Notes under the pieces: model-generated
Seen by the model: the letters and a program-made list of their open reading frames with translations, nothing else
The model's database searches: none
What the model was told of the DNA's origin: nothing
Shown: in pieces, positions 19,120-27,876 of the stretch
How the letters are laid out: each line of letters opens with the position of its first letter
Numbering within the stretch: the stretch's first letter is position 1
Assembly: GCF_025377685.1 (NCBI RefSeq)
Contig: NZ_JACEHK010000012.1
Coordinates: 40,237 to 104,236 of the forward strand
DNA from: Anaerobacillus sp. CMMVII
Lineage (GTDB): Bacteria > Bacillota > Bacilli > Bacillales > Anaerobacillaceae
Direction of reading: 5' to 3'
DNA: 64,000 nt
Translations under genes and position numbers: made by a program

Positions 19120-19404
19120 TCAAGGCCTCTTCATTGACGCTTCGTGAAGCGTTGCTAATTCGCGTTCAAGTTCAAATAACAATTGTTTTCCTAACTCTTC
19201 CTCAATTAGTTCAAGGCGAATCGCAAAATCAATTTCTCGCGACAAACCAAACATTTGTGTATCTAAAACCTCTTCATAAAGAGGGCATTGTGGCATAGTT
19301 AAGTTCGTCATTTGAACTTCAATAAGCTTTAAGATTTTATTTGCATCCGCTTTTAGAAGGGCGTACGCTTTTTCAGAATGTCCTGTTATAGCTTCTTTAG
19401 ACAT
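19120..19404 (-). CDS. ylaN: YlaN family protein (DUF1507)
   Basis: A 94-residue soluble helical protein with the family pattern [40 protein letters not shown] and [11 protein letters not shown]. YlaN is essential under some conditions in B. subtilis, and in staphylococci it binds iron(II) and relieves Fur repression; here that role is carried over by homology. The start ATG 19404 has GGGAGGG upstream. It is a separate transcription unit with its own terminator, and its neighbours match the B. subtilis yla block except for the missing ftsW. Confidence 0.92.
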   Translation of the reverse strand: MSKEAITGHSEKAYALLKADANKILKLIEVQMTNLTMPQCPLYEEVLDTQMFGLSREIDFAIRLELIEEELGKQLLFELERELATLHEASMKRP

Positions 19405-19533
19405 GTTTATTCCCTCCCATACCGAGTCGTTTCACTGTCCCTTATGTCACTATGATAGCTTTTATAGTAAAAAAATGCAATATTTTAGAAGTATTTCTAT
19501 AGTAATAATAAAATATTTGTTCACATAACACTC

Positions 19534-20466
19534 TTAAAATATACTTAGATTATACCTGCTAGATAAGCTCTCTAAAAGCTTCATTCCCGCAACACTATTT
19601 CCTCGATCATCTAAAGCCGGTCCATAAATTCCAATTCCTAGTCCATGTGGCAATGAACCCATTATAGCTCCTGAAACTCCACTTTTTGCAGGAATTCCCA
19701 CGCGAATCGCAAATTCTCCTGAAGAATTATACATCCCGCATGTAACCATAAAGGTTTTAATAATTCTTGTTATATGTAAAGGAATAACTTGTCGTCCAGT
19801 CTCAGGATTTCTACCTTCATTCGCTATTACGTAACCCAACTTTGCTAGATCTGTACAATCAACTTGAATTGCACATTGCTTCGTATATAAATCAAGAAGG
19901 TCCTCGACACTACTTTGAATAACACCATGTTGTTTCATGAAATAACATAAAGAGCGATTTAAAAATGCTGTATCTAATTCTGATTTTGCTACTCGCTCAC
20001 AAAAAGTAATTTCAGAGTTAGATGTCATTTCATGGATCAAGCCTAATATCCTTCCAAGTTTTTCATCAATAGATTGGCCAATAATCATATTCGTTACAGC
20101 TAAAGCACCTGCATTTATCATCGGATTTAATGGTTTTGAGGGAATATTTGTTTCTAATTTAGCAATTGAATTAAATGGATCACCAGTTGGCTCCATTCCT
20201 ACTTTTGAGAATACATAATCTTCGCCATGATCCATTAAGGCAACTGCTAACGTGATTACTTTTGATATACTTTGCAAAGTGAACTTTTCATAAATCCCTC
20301 CAGCAGCAATACAATCTCCTTTCCCTCGATATATCGCTATTGATAGTGTTTCTGGATTGGCCTCGCCTAAAGCTGGTATATAATCAGCAACAGATCCATA
20401 TTTGGAATACTTTTTGGCTTCTAACACCATCTCGTTCAAATCCTCATTAAACGAAAAATCTTCCAT
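19534..20466 (-). CDS. glsA: Glutaminase
   Basis: A 310-residue serine-dependent beta-lactamase-fold enzyme that hydrolyses glutamine to glutamate and ammonia. Family motifs: the catalytic serine-lysine in [10 protein letters not shown] (SxxK, about residue 65), [11 protein letters not shown] near 117 and [12 protein letters not shown] near 258. B. subtilis has two copies; by position this is the YlaM type. AAGGAGTG precedes ATG 20466. It is monocistronic by appearance, between ylaN and phoH. Confidence 0.94.
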   Translation of the reverse strand: MEDFSFNEDLNEMVLEAKKYSKYGSVADYIPALGEANPETLSIAIYRGKGDCIAAGGIYEKFTLQSISKVITLAVALMDHGEDYVFSKVGMEPTGDPFNSIAKLETNIPSKPLNPMINAGALAVTNMIIGQSIDEKLGRILGLIHEMTSNSEITFCERVAKSELDTAFLNRSLCYFMKQHGVIQSSVEDLLDLYTKQCAIQVDCTDLAKLGYVIANEGRNPETGRQVIPLHITRIIKTFMVTCGMYNSSGEFAIRVGIPAKSGVSGAIMGSLPHGLGIGIYGPALDDRGNSVAGMKLLESLSSRYNLSIF

Positions 20467-20539
20467 CTCGACACACTCCTTCTCTCTTCTATAATATTAG
20501 AATAGCCAGTACCTAGCAATTCATGAAGGAAATAAAAAA

Positions 20540-20703
20540 GACTGTTTTCGCAAAGTTTGTTGCTTTCGAAAAAAAACTAAGATTTCACAACTTATTTAGC
20601 AAGTAGCGCTCTTTTCTTACTCAATTTATTGAGTGATATCTTCATCTAAGGAATTTTTCCAATTATTTTACGTTAAAATGCCACAATGTTTACAAAAAGA
20701 GCC
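20540..20703. repeat. MITE-like element, core type B (copy 3)
   Basis: The ends are GACTGTTTTCGCAAAGTTTG and ACAAAAAGAGCC. The core ACTAAGATTTCACAACTTAT and ATTGAGTGATATCTTCATCTA is shared with the copies at 48474 and, inverted, at 57278. The flanking TAAAAAA on both sides is a possible target duplication; the A run of the right-hand one also serves the phoH terminator. Confidence 0.8.
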
Positions 20704-20744
20704 TAAAAAAAAAAGACTAATCACCAATTTATGATGTTAGTCTT
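20704..20744 (-). terminator. Terminator of phoH
   Basis: On the minus strand, stem AAGACTAA / TTAGTCTT is followed by a run of ten T residues. That run is the target-site side of the adjoining repeat element. Confidence 0.8.
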
Positions 20745-20814
20745 AGCTGGAGGTCTAAAGCGTAAAGTTTCGAACTCTTTAGATACTCAACTTTATACTC
20801 TAAACTCTGCACTG

Positions 20815-22146
20815 TTATAGTAGGTCAGCAGCTAATTGTGCTAAACCTGATCTCTCACCTTTTTCTAATTTCACATGACCGCTAATTTTTTCAGCTTTAA
20901 ATTTTTCGACGACATAGGTAAGTCCATTATTATATTCATCTAAATACGGATGATCAATTTGTTGTGGGTCACCCATTAGAACTATTTTACTTCCTTCACC
21001 AACTCTTGTTAATATTGTTTTCACTTCATGCTTCGTTAGGTTTTGTGCTTCATCGATAATAATAAATTGCTCTGGGATACTTCTGCCCCGAATATATGTT
21101 AATGCTTCAACTTGTATTGAAGCCATACCTGCTAAGATTTGATCTAACTCCCCTGGCTTTTTCGTATTAAATAAAAACTCTAAGTTATCATAAATAGGTT
21201 GCATCCATGGTCTGAGTTTTTCTTCTTTTTCGCCCGGTAAATAACCGAGGTCTTTTCCAACAGGCACAACCGGCCTTGCTACTAATAGTTTTTTGTATTT
21301 GTGGAAATCTTCTGTTTGAAGCAATCCAGCTGCAAGTGAAAGCAGTGTTTTTCCTGTTCCTGCCTTCCCAACTAAGGTTACTAATGGAAGATCATCTCGA
21401 AGTAATAAATCAAAGGCCATCCTTTGTTGTACATTACGAGGCTTTATACCCCATACATGGTCCAAGTCCCTTATTAACGGAATAATGTCTCTACAATTAG
21501 TATCTACTTTTCCTATTGCAGAAGCTGAGCTTCCTAATTCATCTTTTAAGATTACAAACTGGTTAGGATATAATCTCTGGTAATTTTTTAATTCTTTAAT
21601 TGAAATCTTCTGATCCTTGTAGAACTTATTTAAAACTTCGACACTAACAAGTACCTCAAGATATCCTGAATAAATATGATCAGAAGTAATGACCCTATCA
21701 CTTAAAAAGTCTTCTGCTTGAATTCCAATAGCATCGGCTTTTACGCGCATGAGGGCATCTTTTGAGACTAAGATGACTCGCCTTCCATTTTCCTTAATTT
21801 TCTCTTCTAATAATAAATTCAAAGCGACTGCGATAATACGATTGTCATTGCTTTTTTCGTCAAACATATCCTTCATCTTTTCAAAAGAACGATGGTTCAA
21901 TTCTACTCGTAGTTGACCACCATTTTCTAATAATACTTTCTCGTGTAACTTCCCTTTTTCTCGGAATTGATCCATTATTTTTGCAACCTGTCTTGCATTT
22001 CGACCTATCTCGTCCATATAACGCTTTTTGGAGTCAACTTCTTCCAATACAATTGCAGGAATTACTACTTCATTTTCTTCAAATGCAAAAATTGCCAATG
22101 GATCTTGCAGTAATACGTTCGTATCTAAGACGTAGATTTTATTCAA
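20815..22146 (-). CDS. phoH: PIN-PhoH ATPase (YlaK/PhoH2 type)
   Basis: A 443-residue cytosolic protein. An N-terminal PIN nuclease domain (NKIYVLDTNVLLQDP, acidic residues at about 8, 40 and 118) is joined to a PhoH-type ATPase with Walker A VGKAGTGKTLLSLA near 255 and Walker B FIIIDEAQN near 350. PhoH2 proteins are proposed to act as ATP-dependent RNA helicase-nucleases. The start is TTG 22146, eight bases after AAGGAGG; GTG 22152 is too close to that site. It equals B. subtilis YlaK in length and position. Confidence 0.9.
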   Translation of the reverse strand: MNKIYVLDTNVLLQDPLAIFAFEENEVVIPAIVLEEVDSKKRYMDEIGRNARQVAKIMDQFREKGKLHEKVLLENGGQLRVELNHRSFEKMKDMFDEKSNDNRIIAVALNLLLEEKIKENGRRVILVSKDALMRVKADAIGIQAEDFLSDRVITSDHIYSGYLEVLVSVEVLNKFYKDQKISIKELKNYQRLYPNQFVILKDELGSSASAIGKVDTNCRDIIPLIRDLDHVWGIKPRNVQQRMAFDLLLRDDLPLVTLVGKAGTGKTLLSLAAGLLQTEDFHKYKKLLVARPVVPVGKDLGYLPGEKEEKLRPWMQPIYDNLEFLFNTKKPGELDQILAGMASIQVEALTYIRGRSIPEQFIIIDEAQNLTKHEVKTILTRVGEGSKIVLMGDPQQIDHPYLDEYNNGLTYVVEKFKAEKISGHVKLEKGERSGLAQLAADLL

Positions 22147-22282
22147 CGTCACGCCTCCTTGACTAAGTGAATTGGGAATGGTGTCTTTCTATTAAGTTAT
22201 GCACTGAAAATAAAAATGAGATAGCGTGGCCTAAATTTTAGCAAAAACATTTTTACAAGGGGCTAAATAGTTCTTTTCGTAT

Positions 22283-22364
22283 CGCTCTTTTCTAATAAAT
22301 TGTTGCTATTAGCTTTTAGGTCGTAACCAAGCGAATGCATGGCTCAAAGTTTACGAAAACAGCC
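22283..22364. repeat. Short MITE-like element, single-hairpin form, 82 bp (copy 4)
   Basis: The ends CGCTCTTTTCTAATAAATTG and CTTTACGAAAACAGCC (as CAAAGTTTACGAAAACAGCC) flank a reduced type A core, GCTTTTAGGTCGTAACCAAGC. Flanking 8-mers TTTCGTAT (22275) and TTTCGTAG (22365) agree in seven of eight bases. Confidence 0.8.
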
Positions 22365-22421
22365 TTTCGTAGTGTTTTCTTCATTCAAATTAAAAACATG
22401 TGTCGTTTTTACTTAACCAAG

Positions 22422-22535
22422 CGAATTTCATTATAACCTTAACCAAGTATATCAATCTAAATGTAGTTGAGAATGGTTTCAGCGCTACTACAATTAGGAC
22501 TTAGTAGCGAAAAATAATGAATTATGAAATTCATT
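22422..22535. repeat. Repeat family H (copy 1)
   Basis: About 114 bp bounded by GAATTTCATTATAA and AATTATGAAATTCATT. Its reverse complement aligns with 29226-29325 over TTCATAATTC, TTATTT, CTACTA and TGTAGT. The remaining 220 bp up to ylaJ show nothing more than AT-rich DNA. Confidence 0.6.
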
Positions 22536-22759
22536 AAATCGTAGCTCCCAGAAAAATATTTTGTTCTATAAAGTAAAAAAACAGAAAAGAAGCCCCAAAG
22601 ACCTTGTTTTCCAGGCCAATACTAGCTACCTAATGATGATGTGAGAATAGATTTTAAACCATTGGTGAGAAATGAATTTACTATAAATGTATGTACAACC
22701 GAATAAAGATAGACGAAGAAACGAACAATAATTATAAATATTTACTTTGAAAGGATTGA

Positions 22760-23449
22760 ATGATTATGAAACCTATTCAAATTTGTATATACGTATTTGC
22801 TATCTCACTTTTATTTGCTTGCCAGCCGAACACAGCTGAAGACACTGAACAAGGAACTCAAAGATCCTTAGACATTGCCGAGCAAGCAAAAGATCCCCGT
22901 GAGAAAGAAACAAAAACAGCAGAAGAAGTCGCTGAACATCTAGTACACCTTACAGAGAGAGTTCCAAATGTCAATAGCGCCACTGCAATTGTTATAGGAG
23001 ATTTAGCCGTTGTCGGAATTGATGTAAAAGCAGATTTGACTCGTTCTGATGTTGGTGTCGTAAAATACGAGGTAGCCGAAACTTTGAGTAACGACCCCCA
23101 TGGGGCATATGCTTTCATCACAGCCGATCCTGATATAAATTCCAGGCTCAAAGAAATGAGAAAAGATATTAATGCAGGACACCCTATTTCTGGGATCATG
23201 AATGAGTTAGCGGGAATTGTTGGGCGGCTTATTCCGGTAATACCTGGAGCAGAGCATCGAAAGTCAGAACCAGAACCAACTGATGCTAATAAAGAAAAGT
23301 TAAGTGAGGGGCAAAACAGCGAACTTAAAAATATTCAAGAGAAGCAAGGAAAGAGAAATATGGAAGATGAGAAATTAGGTGGGCACCCCGAGGAGGATGG
23401 CACTGAAAGAGAAAAGAGACAGCAACTTCGAAATGAGCATGGTGAGTAG
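22760..23449 (+). CDS. ylaJ: YhcN/YlaJ family sporulation lipoprotein
   Basis: A 229-residue lipoprotein: the signal peptide ends in the lipobox LLFAC (cysteine about residue 20). A YhcN-type domain spans about residues 40-150 (VPNVNSATAIVIGDLAVVGI, ADPDINSRLKEM), and a long charged tail rich in Glu, Lys and Arg follows (about 165-229). Family members are made in the forespore and sit on the inner spore membrane. Two in-frame ATGs (22760, 22766) share AAAGGA; the first is used. The gene converges on ylaL with a shared terminator, as in B. subtilis. Confidence 0.88.
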   Translation: MIMKPIQICIYVFAISLLFACQPNTAEDTEQGTQRSLDIAEQAKDPREKETKTAEEVAEHLVHLTERVPNVNSATAIVIGDLAVVGIDVKADLTRSDVGVVKYEVAETLSNDPHGAYAFITADPDINSRLKEMRKDINAGHPISGIMNELAGIVGRLIPVIPGAEHRKSEPEPTDANKEKLSEGQNSELKNIQEKQGKRNMEDEKLGGHPEEDGTEREKRQQLRNEHGE

Positions 23450-23507
23450 AGAAACCATTTAGTAAGAGTGTATTTAATTAATAGCCGAAAATACTAATCA
23501 AATTCAT

Positions 23508-23540
23508 AAAAAAAGCTTAGTCAAATGACTAAGCTTTTTT
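23508..23540. terminator. Bidirectional terminator between ylaJ and ylaL
   Basis: Perfect 13-pair stem AAAAGCTTAGTCA / TGACTAAGCTTTT with a 2-nt loop. The ylaL stop codon lies inside the stem. Confidence 0.9.
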
Positions 23541-23984
23541 CATAGCAGTCATTACCTGGTTATCAAGCTTCTCGGCTGCTTCCTTATCATATGTTTTTTC
23601 GTATTGTGGCTCTACAGAAATTTTTGAACCATAAAACATGACATCACGCACTTCTTTTATTTGAATTTCTACAAGAGCTAATTTCAAAGGAACTTCATCC
23701 ATTTTTTCCACTTTTACATTAGCTGTTCCACTAATCGAATATGTAGATTCATTTCCAATGATGTTTAAGACAACTAGTGCGTTTTGGTTAATGTTTTGGA
23801 TAATTCGCGAACGATTATCTACTGCAAAGTAAATTTTATCCTTCGTAGGAGCTAAAACCCAAGAGATTGCACTTACGTTAGGACCTTTAGTTTCATAATC
23901 TACAGTTGCAATTGTAACAAACCGTTCTTTTTGAAGGATTTGAAATAACTCATCTGTTAATACCGCTTCTACTTGATTTGCCAA
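23529..23984 (-). CDS. ylaL: YlaL, PNPOx-like flavin-binding protein
   Basis: A 151-residue split-barrel protein of the pyridoxamine-phosphate-oxidase-like superfamily, with VTIATVDYETKGPNVSAISW, KIYFAVDNRSRIIQNINQNA and the later SGTANV strand. Such proteins bind FMN, but the specific pyridoxine oxidase signature is not obvious, so no substrate is assigned. The start ATG 23984 has GGAGG upstream. The last codon and stop form part of the terminator hairpin. Placed between ylaJ and ylaI as in B. subtilis. Confidence 0.85.
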   Translation of the reverse strand: MANQVEAVLTDELFQILQKERFVTIATVDYETKGPNVSAISWVLAPTKDKIYFAVDNRSRIIQNINQNALVVLNIIGNESTYSISGTANVKVEKMDEVPLKLALVEIQIKEVRDVMFYGSKISVEPQYEKTYDKEAAEKLDNQVMTAMKKA

Positions 23985-24157
23985 AGAAATAACCTCCTAT
24001 AATTGTTTTTTGAAAACACAATAAATGCAAACCTCTTATGTTTTCTCAATTAGATATAAAGCAAATTTATGCTACAGTTATACTATACCTTTTTTTACCT
24101 AATGTTAAAACCATAACGGCTTGAAATGTTGCAGTATATACTCTTCTTTTCCAAATC

Positions 24158-24505
24158 GGCTCTTTTCGTAACGCTTTTTTCGTAAACATTGTGTTTTTAT
24201 ACACTAATTTTAAACAAATAGTCCCTATTTGTGTGTTTACATCCATCACAAGTTAGAAAAGATGCATCTGAGACTTGATATATCTTGTCATTACTAGCTA
24301 ATTAAAAACAACAATCTTTGAGAAAACAGCCTTTCTAAAAGATATTTGCTATTAGCTTTTAGTTCGTAACCAAGCAAATGCTTAGTTCTTCACGCTTTGC
24401 GTGAAGCTTTTGAGAATAAATAAGCTTCTTGGGACAAATTAATTTTTCCCAATGGCTTATTTATTCTCAAAAGACGATCTAAAAGCAACATATGAGAAAA
24501 CAACC
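24158..24505. repeat. Nested pair of MITE-like elements (copies 5a and 5b)
   Basis: The outer element is type A in reverse orientation: left end GGCTCTTTTCGTAA at 24158-24171, resuming at 24332, right end GAGAAAACAACC at 24505. It keeps arms CTTCACGC/GCGTGAAG and GAGAATAAATAAGC/GCTTATTTATTCTC. The inner element (24172-24331, type C) starts CGCTTTTTTCGTAAACATTG and ends GAGAAAACAGCC. The 8-mers beside it, TTTCGTAA and TTTCTAAA, differ at two positions, and both resemble the expected terminus of the outer element, consistent with insertion into it. Confidence 0.75.
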
Positions 24506-24673
24506 TTACAGAAAAATGAAGTCTTCCATAAAAGACCTTCTCTCTAAAGATCAAATAGTGCCAAGAAAATTGATGAGGTACTTGTTTTGATGACTCCCAC
24601 TTCACAATAGATGTTATTTCAACTATAATGCATGTATGGACTAGCTGCCACTGAAAGTAATGAGGTGAGAAGA

Positions 24674-24874
24674 TTGAGAGTAAAATGTGTAATTTGTGAT
24701 AAAATTGAATCGATTGAAAATGAGTCATTTTTAGCAAAACGTTTAAGAAACAGACCGATACATACGTATACATGTCAAACATGTCATGATCGCATTACTG
24801 AGCGGACAAAAGAAAGACTAGCGACAGGAAAATTCCGTATTAATAAACCAGAACAAAATGAGGATGATTGGTAA
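24674..24874 (+). CDS. ylaI: YlaI, small zinc-ribbon protein (DUF2197)
   Basis: A 66-residue protein with two CxxC pairs, CVIC (about residue 5) and CQTC (about 34), forming a likely zinc ribbon, joined by a basic stretch LAKRLRNRPIHTYT. The start is TTG 24674, eight bases after GAGGTGAG; this gives LRVKCVICDK, the family N-terminus. An ATG farther upstream adds 14 residues without a ribosome site. Function unknown; the zinc ribbon suggests contact with nucleic acid or protein. Converges on ylaH at a shared terminator. Confidence 0.88.
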   Translation: MRVKCVICDKIESIENESFLAKRLRNRPIHTYTCQTCHDRITERTKERLATGKFRINKPEQNEDDW

Positions 24875-24911
24875 GCAGTTAGAGTGTAAAGTGGTGTAAG
24901 TAAGGCTTTGA

Positions 24912-24963
24912 AAAAAAAAGAAAGCTGACTAATCGGATTTAACCGATTAATCAGCTTTTTTTC
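24912..24963. terminator. Bidirectional terminator between ylaI and ylaH
   Basis: Sixteen-pair stem AAAGCTGACTAATCGG / CCGATTAATCAGCTTT with one mismatch, a 6-nt loop, and A and T runs outside. Confidence 0.9.
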
Positions 24964-24985
24964 TACCTCTCAAAAATCAATACAC

Positions 24986-25324
24986 TTAACTGTTAACTAC
25001 TTTTTCACGTTTCTCCTTATAAAGACGATATTTATAAGCACCTAATACAAAAGTGGCAATTAACAATGATTCCACAACAGGAAGTCTAAGTGCCAAAATT
25101 GTTGTAAATATCGATCCAAAGAGTAGCGCAATGTAGACAATTGCTGTTTTTAAAATTGGAAGCTTCCTTGCAAATCCTAAATTAAATACAATCACGGTTA
25201 GGACAACTACAATTAAATAGAGCATCGTAAATGCAAAGAAAAATTGTTCAGGATTTCCAGCGCCTAGTGCTTCAGCTAAAGATGAAAAGTTTGGCGTAAC
25301 AATCTTCTCTTCAGTACTACCCAT
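24986..25324 (-). CDS. ylaH: YlaH-like membrane protein
   Basis: A 112-residue protein with three hydrophobic segments (about residues 28-50, 58-78 and 82-100) and a basic C-terminal tail YKYRLYKEKREKVV. It matches the YlaH family by pattern and by its position directly after typA. Function unknown. The start is ATG 25324, nine bases after AAGGAGG; an ATG seven codons upstream overlaps that site. About 25 bp separate it from typA, so the two are likely co-transcribed. Confidence 0.88.
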   Translation of the reverse strand: MGSTEEKIVTPNFSSLAEALGAGNPEQFFFAFTMLYLIVVVLTVIVFNLGFARKLPILKTAIVYIALLFGSIFTTILALRLPVVESLLIATFVLGAYKYRLYKEKREKVVNS

Positions 25325-25348
25325 ACTAAGTCCTCCTTCGTGCAAATA

Positions 25349-27193
25349 TTAGCCTTGAGTTGCTATCTTCTTTTTCTTCTCAATACGCTCTCGCTCGTTT
25401 TTGTCTAAGATTTTCTTTCTTAAACGAATTGATGTAGGTGTAATTTCACACAATTCATCATCATTTAGGTATTCTAATGACTCTTCTAATGTCATTATTT
25501 TAGGCTTTTTCATAGTTACTGTTTGATCTTTATTAGCAGATCGCATATTTGTCATTTGCTTAACCTTAGTAATATTAACGGTTATATCATTTTCACGAGT
25601 ATGTTCGCCAACAATCATACCTTCATATACTTCAGCACCTGGGTCTACGAAGATAATCCCACGGTCCTCAACTTGCATGATCCCGTACTGACTTGCTTTT
25701 CCATTTTCCATTGACACTAGAACACCTTGACGCCTTCCACCAACTCGTCCAGTGAGCATTGGTTGATAGCTATCAAAGGTATGATTAATAATTCCATAAC
25801 CTCTTGTTTGTGTCATAAACTCTGTTGTATAGCCAATCAAACCACGAGCTGGGACTAAAAATTCCAAGCGGACTTGACCATTTCCGTTATTGACCATATT
25901 TAGCATTTCACCTTTACGCTCACCAACAGATTCCATGATTGTACCTGTAAACTCTTCTGGAACATCAATCATCACACGTTCAACTGGTTCAGATCGAACA
26001 CCATCGATTTCTTTAACAATAACTTCAGGTTTTGACACTTGTAGCTCAAATCCTTCACGTCTCATGTTCTCAATTAAAATTGATAAATGAAGCTCACCAC
26101 GTCCTGACACAACCCAAGCATCAGGTGAATCCGTGTTCTCTACGCGTAGACTTACATCTGTTTCAAGTTGAGCACGAAGTCGTTCTTCGATTTTTCTACT
26201 TGTAACAAATTTACCTTCGCGACCAGCAAACGGACTATTGTTTACTGAGAATGTCATTTGTAAGGTAGGCTCATCAATTCTTAAGATAGGAAGTGGCTCT
26301 TGCTTATCTAGTGGACAAACTGTTTCACCAACATTAATCTCTTCCATACCAGAGATCGCAATAATGTCACCAGAAATAGCTTTTTGAATCTCGACACGTT
26401 TTAAACCTAAGAAACCAAATAGCTTTGTCACGCGAAATTGCTTTACAGAGCCATCAAGCTTCATTAAAGCAACTGGTTGTCCAACTTCAATACTTCCACG
26501 GAAAACACGACCAATACCAACTCTTCCCAGGTAATCGTTGTAATCTAACATCGTTACTTGGAATTGAAGACCTTCATCACTATTATCAATTGGAGCCGGA
26601 ATGTTTTCAATGATCATCGAAAATAAATCATTCATATTTTCTTGTTGGTTTGCTGGATCTGGATCAACACTTGCAGTACCGTTAATTGCAGAAGCATAAA
26701 TTACTGGGAATTCTAATTGCTCTTCGTCAGCACCTAAGTCAATTAATAAATCAACCACTTCGTCTACAACTTCTAAAGGTCTAGCTGATGGCTTATCGAT
26801 TTTATTTACGACAACAATCGGCTTTAAACTTTGTTCTAAAGCCTTTTTTAATACGAAACGGGTTTGTGGCATACAACCTTCGTATGAATCTACAACAAGT
26901 AAAACCCCATCAACCATTTTCATAATCCGTTCAACTTCGCCACCAAAGTCAGCATGTCCAGGAGTATCTAAGATATTTATTCTTGTTTCGCCGTACTGAA
27001 TTGCCGTATTTTTTGCTAAGATTGTAATACCTCTTTCTTTTTCGATGGCATTAGAATCCATAGCTCTTTCTTCTACATGTTCATTTGTTCGAAACGTCCC
27101 AGACTGGTGTAACAACTGATCAACAAGAGTTGTTTTTCCATGGTCAACGTGAGCAATAATTGCGATGTTTCGAATATTTTCTCGTTGCTTCAT
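25349..27193 (-). CDS. typA: Ribosome-binding GTPase TypA/BipA
   Basis: A 614-residue translational GTPase. G motifs: AHVDHGKTTLVDQLL (G1, residue about 13), RGITI (G2), DTPGHADFGGEVER (G3) and VVNKIDKPSARP (G4). EF-G-like domains III and V and the BipA C-terminal domain follow (ARGLIGYTTEFMTQTRGYGI near 420). BipA associates with 70S ribosomes and helps 50S assembly, notably in the cold. ATG 27193 follows AAGGAGAG. First gene of typA-ylaH. Confidence 0.96.
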   Translation of the reverse strand: MKQRENIRNIAIIAHVDHGKTTLVDQLLHQSGTFRTNEHVEERAMDSNAIEKERGITILAKNTAIQYGETRINILDTPGHADFGGEVERIMKMVDGVLLVVDSYEGCMPQTRFVLKKALEQSLKPIVVVNKIDKPSARPLEVVDEVVDLLIDLGADEEQLEFPVIYASAINGTASVDPDPANQQENMNDLFSMIIENIPAPIDNSDEGLQFQVTMLDYNDYLGRVGIGRVFRGSIEVGQPVALMKLDGSVKQFRVTKLFGFLGLKRVEIQKAISGDIIAISGMEEINVGETVCPLDKQEPLPILRIDEPTLQMTFSVNNSPFAGREGKFVTSRKIEERLRAQLETDVSLRVENTDSPDAWVVSGRGELHLSILIENMRREGFELQVSKPEVIVKEIDGVRSEPVERVMIDVPEEFTGTIMESVGERKGEMLNMVNNGNGQVRLEFLVPARGLIGYTTEFMTQTRGYGIINHTFDSYQPMLTGRVGGRRQGVLVSMENGKASQYGIMQVEDRGIIFVDPGAEVYEGMIVGEHTRENDITVNITKVKQMTNMRSANKDQTVTMKKPKIMTLEESLEYLNDDELCEITPTSIRLRKKILDKNERERIEKKKKIATQG

Positions 27194-27385
27194 CTATGTG
27201 TCTCTCCTTAATATATGAATGTTTTTTACCGAATTTCTTTACAACTGCTCTATTATAGCACAAATTTCTAAAAGGAATACTATTTTTAAACTTCGTATTG
27301 TTTGCAAGCGTTTCCAATAATAACTGATTTAAAACAGTTTAAATTTTTTAAGAAACCTTGTACACTTAAGTGAGGAGGGATTTAC

Positions 27386-27565
27386 GTGAAAAAAGAACAG
27401 TTCATTTTTTTAATTTTAGCAATTGTAACTACCTTTTCTATTGTTGGGATCGGTATTTCTATTTCTTTAAGAAGTATCCTTGTTTTTAGTTTATCCATTT
27501 TGTTGACAACCATTTGCTGTGGTATTGGATTCACTTTACGAAAAAAAAGAGCTAATCAAGCCTAA
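27386..27565 (+). CDS. ylaF: YlaF, small membrane protein (DUF5325)
   Basis: A 59-residue protein starting at GTG 27386 behind GAGGAGGG (KKEQFIFLILAIVTTFSIVG). It has two hydrophobic segments (residues about 5-25 and 32-50) and ends RKKRANQA. It is divergent from typA, exactly as ylaF in B. subtilis, and has the composition of the DUF5325 family. Function unknown. The A8 run near the end is in frame and gives an intact C-terminus. Confidence 0.82.
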   Translation: MKKEQFIFLILAIVTTFSIVGIGISISLRSILVFSLSILLTTICCGIGFTLRKKRANQA

Positions 27566-27698
27566 TCACTATGAATAGCTGTATTGACAATACAGAATGG
27601 ATTTAAACATCCTTTTGATTTTCGACAAAAAATGAGGAAGAAGACAAATTCCCATTTGTTAGCTGCCTTAATTAGCAGGTTTAATCCTTTTAAAAAAA

Positions 27699-27876
27699 GT
27701 CTTTTCGTAACTTAGCTGTTTTAAAAGTATACCTAGAAGAATGAGCCATATAAACAAATTCATTTGTCTATTGGCTCATTCTTCTTCTCAATGGGTTTAC
27801 TCAAAGTGTGGAACACCAAGCATTCGCTAGCTACGACCTAAAAAACTCCTAGCAAACATTTTAAGCGAAACCAACC
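27699..27876. repeat. Decayed MITE-like element, type A related (copy 6)
   Basis: The ends AGTCTTTTCGTAAC and AAGCGAAACCAACC are diverged. The core has a hairpin GAAGAATGAGCCA / TGGCTCATTCTTC (27736-27784) with an inner ACAAA/TTTGT, then AACACCAAGCATTCGCTAGC and TACGACCTAAAA as in type A. The right end overlaps the suhB stop codon, so the hairpin may serve as its terminator. Confidence 0.6.

Noticed and set aside
24390..24782. 130-residue minus-strand frame across the repeat and ylaI
   Set aside because: It lacks a ribosome site, overlaps ylaI antisense and is largely made of the inverted arms of a repeat element.
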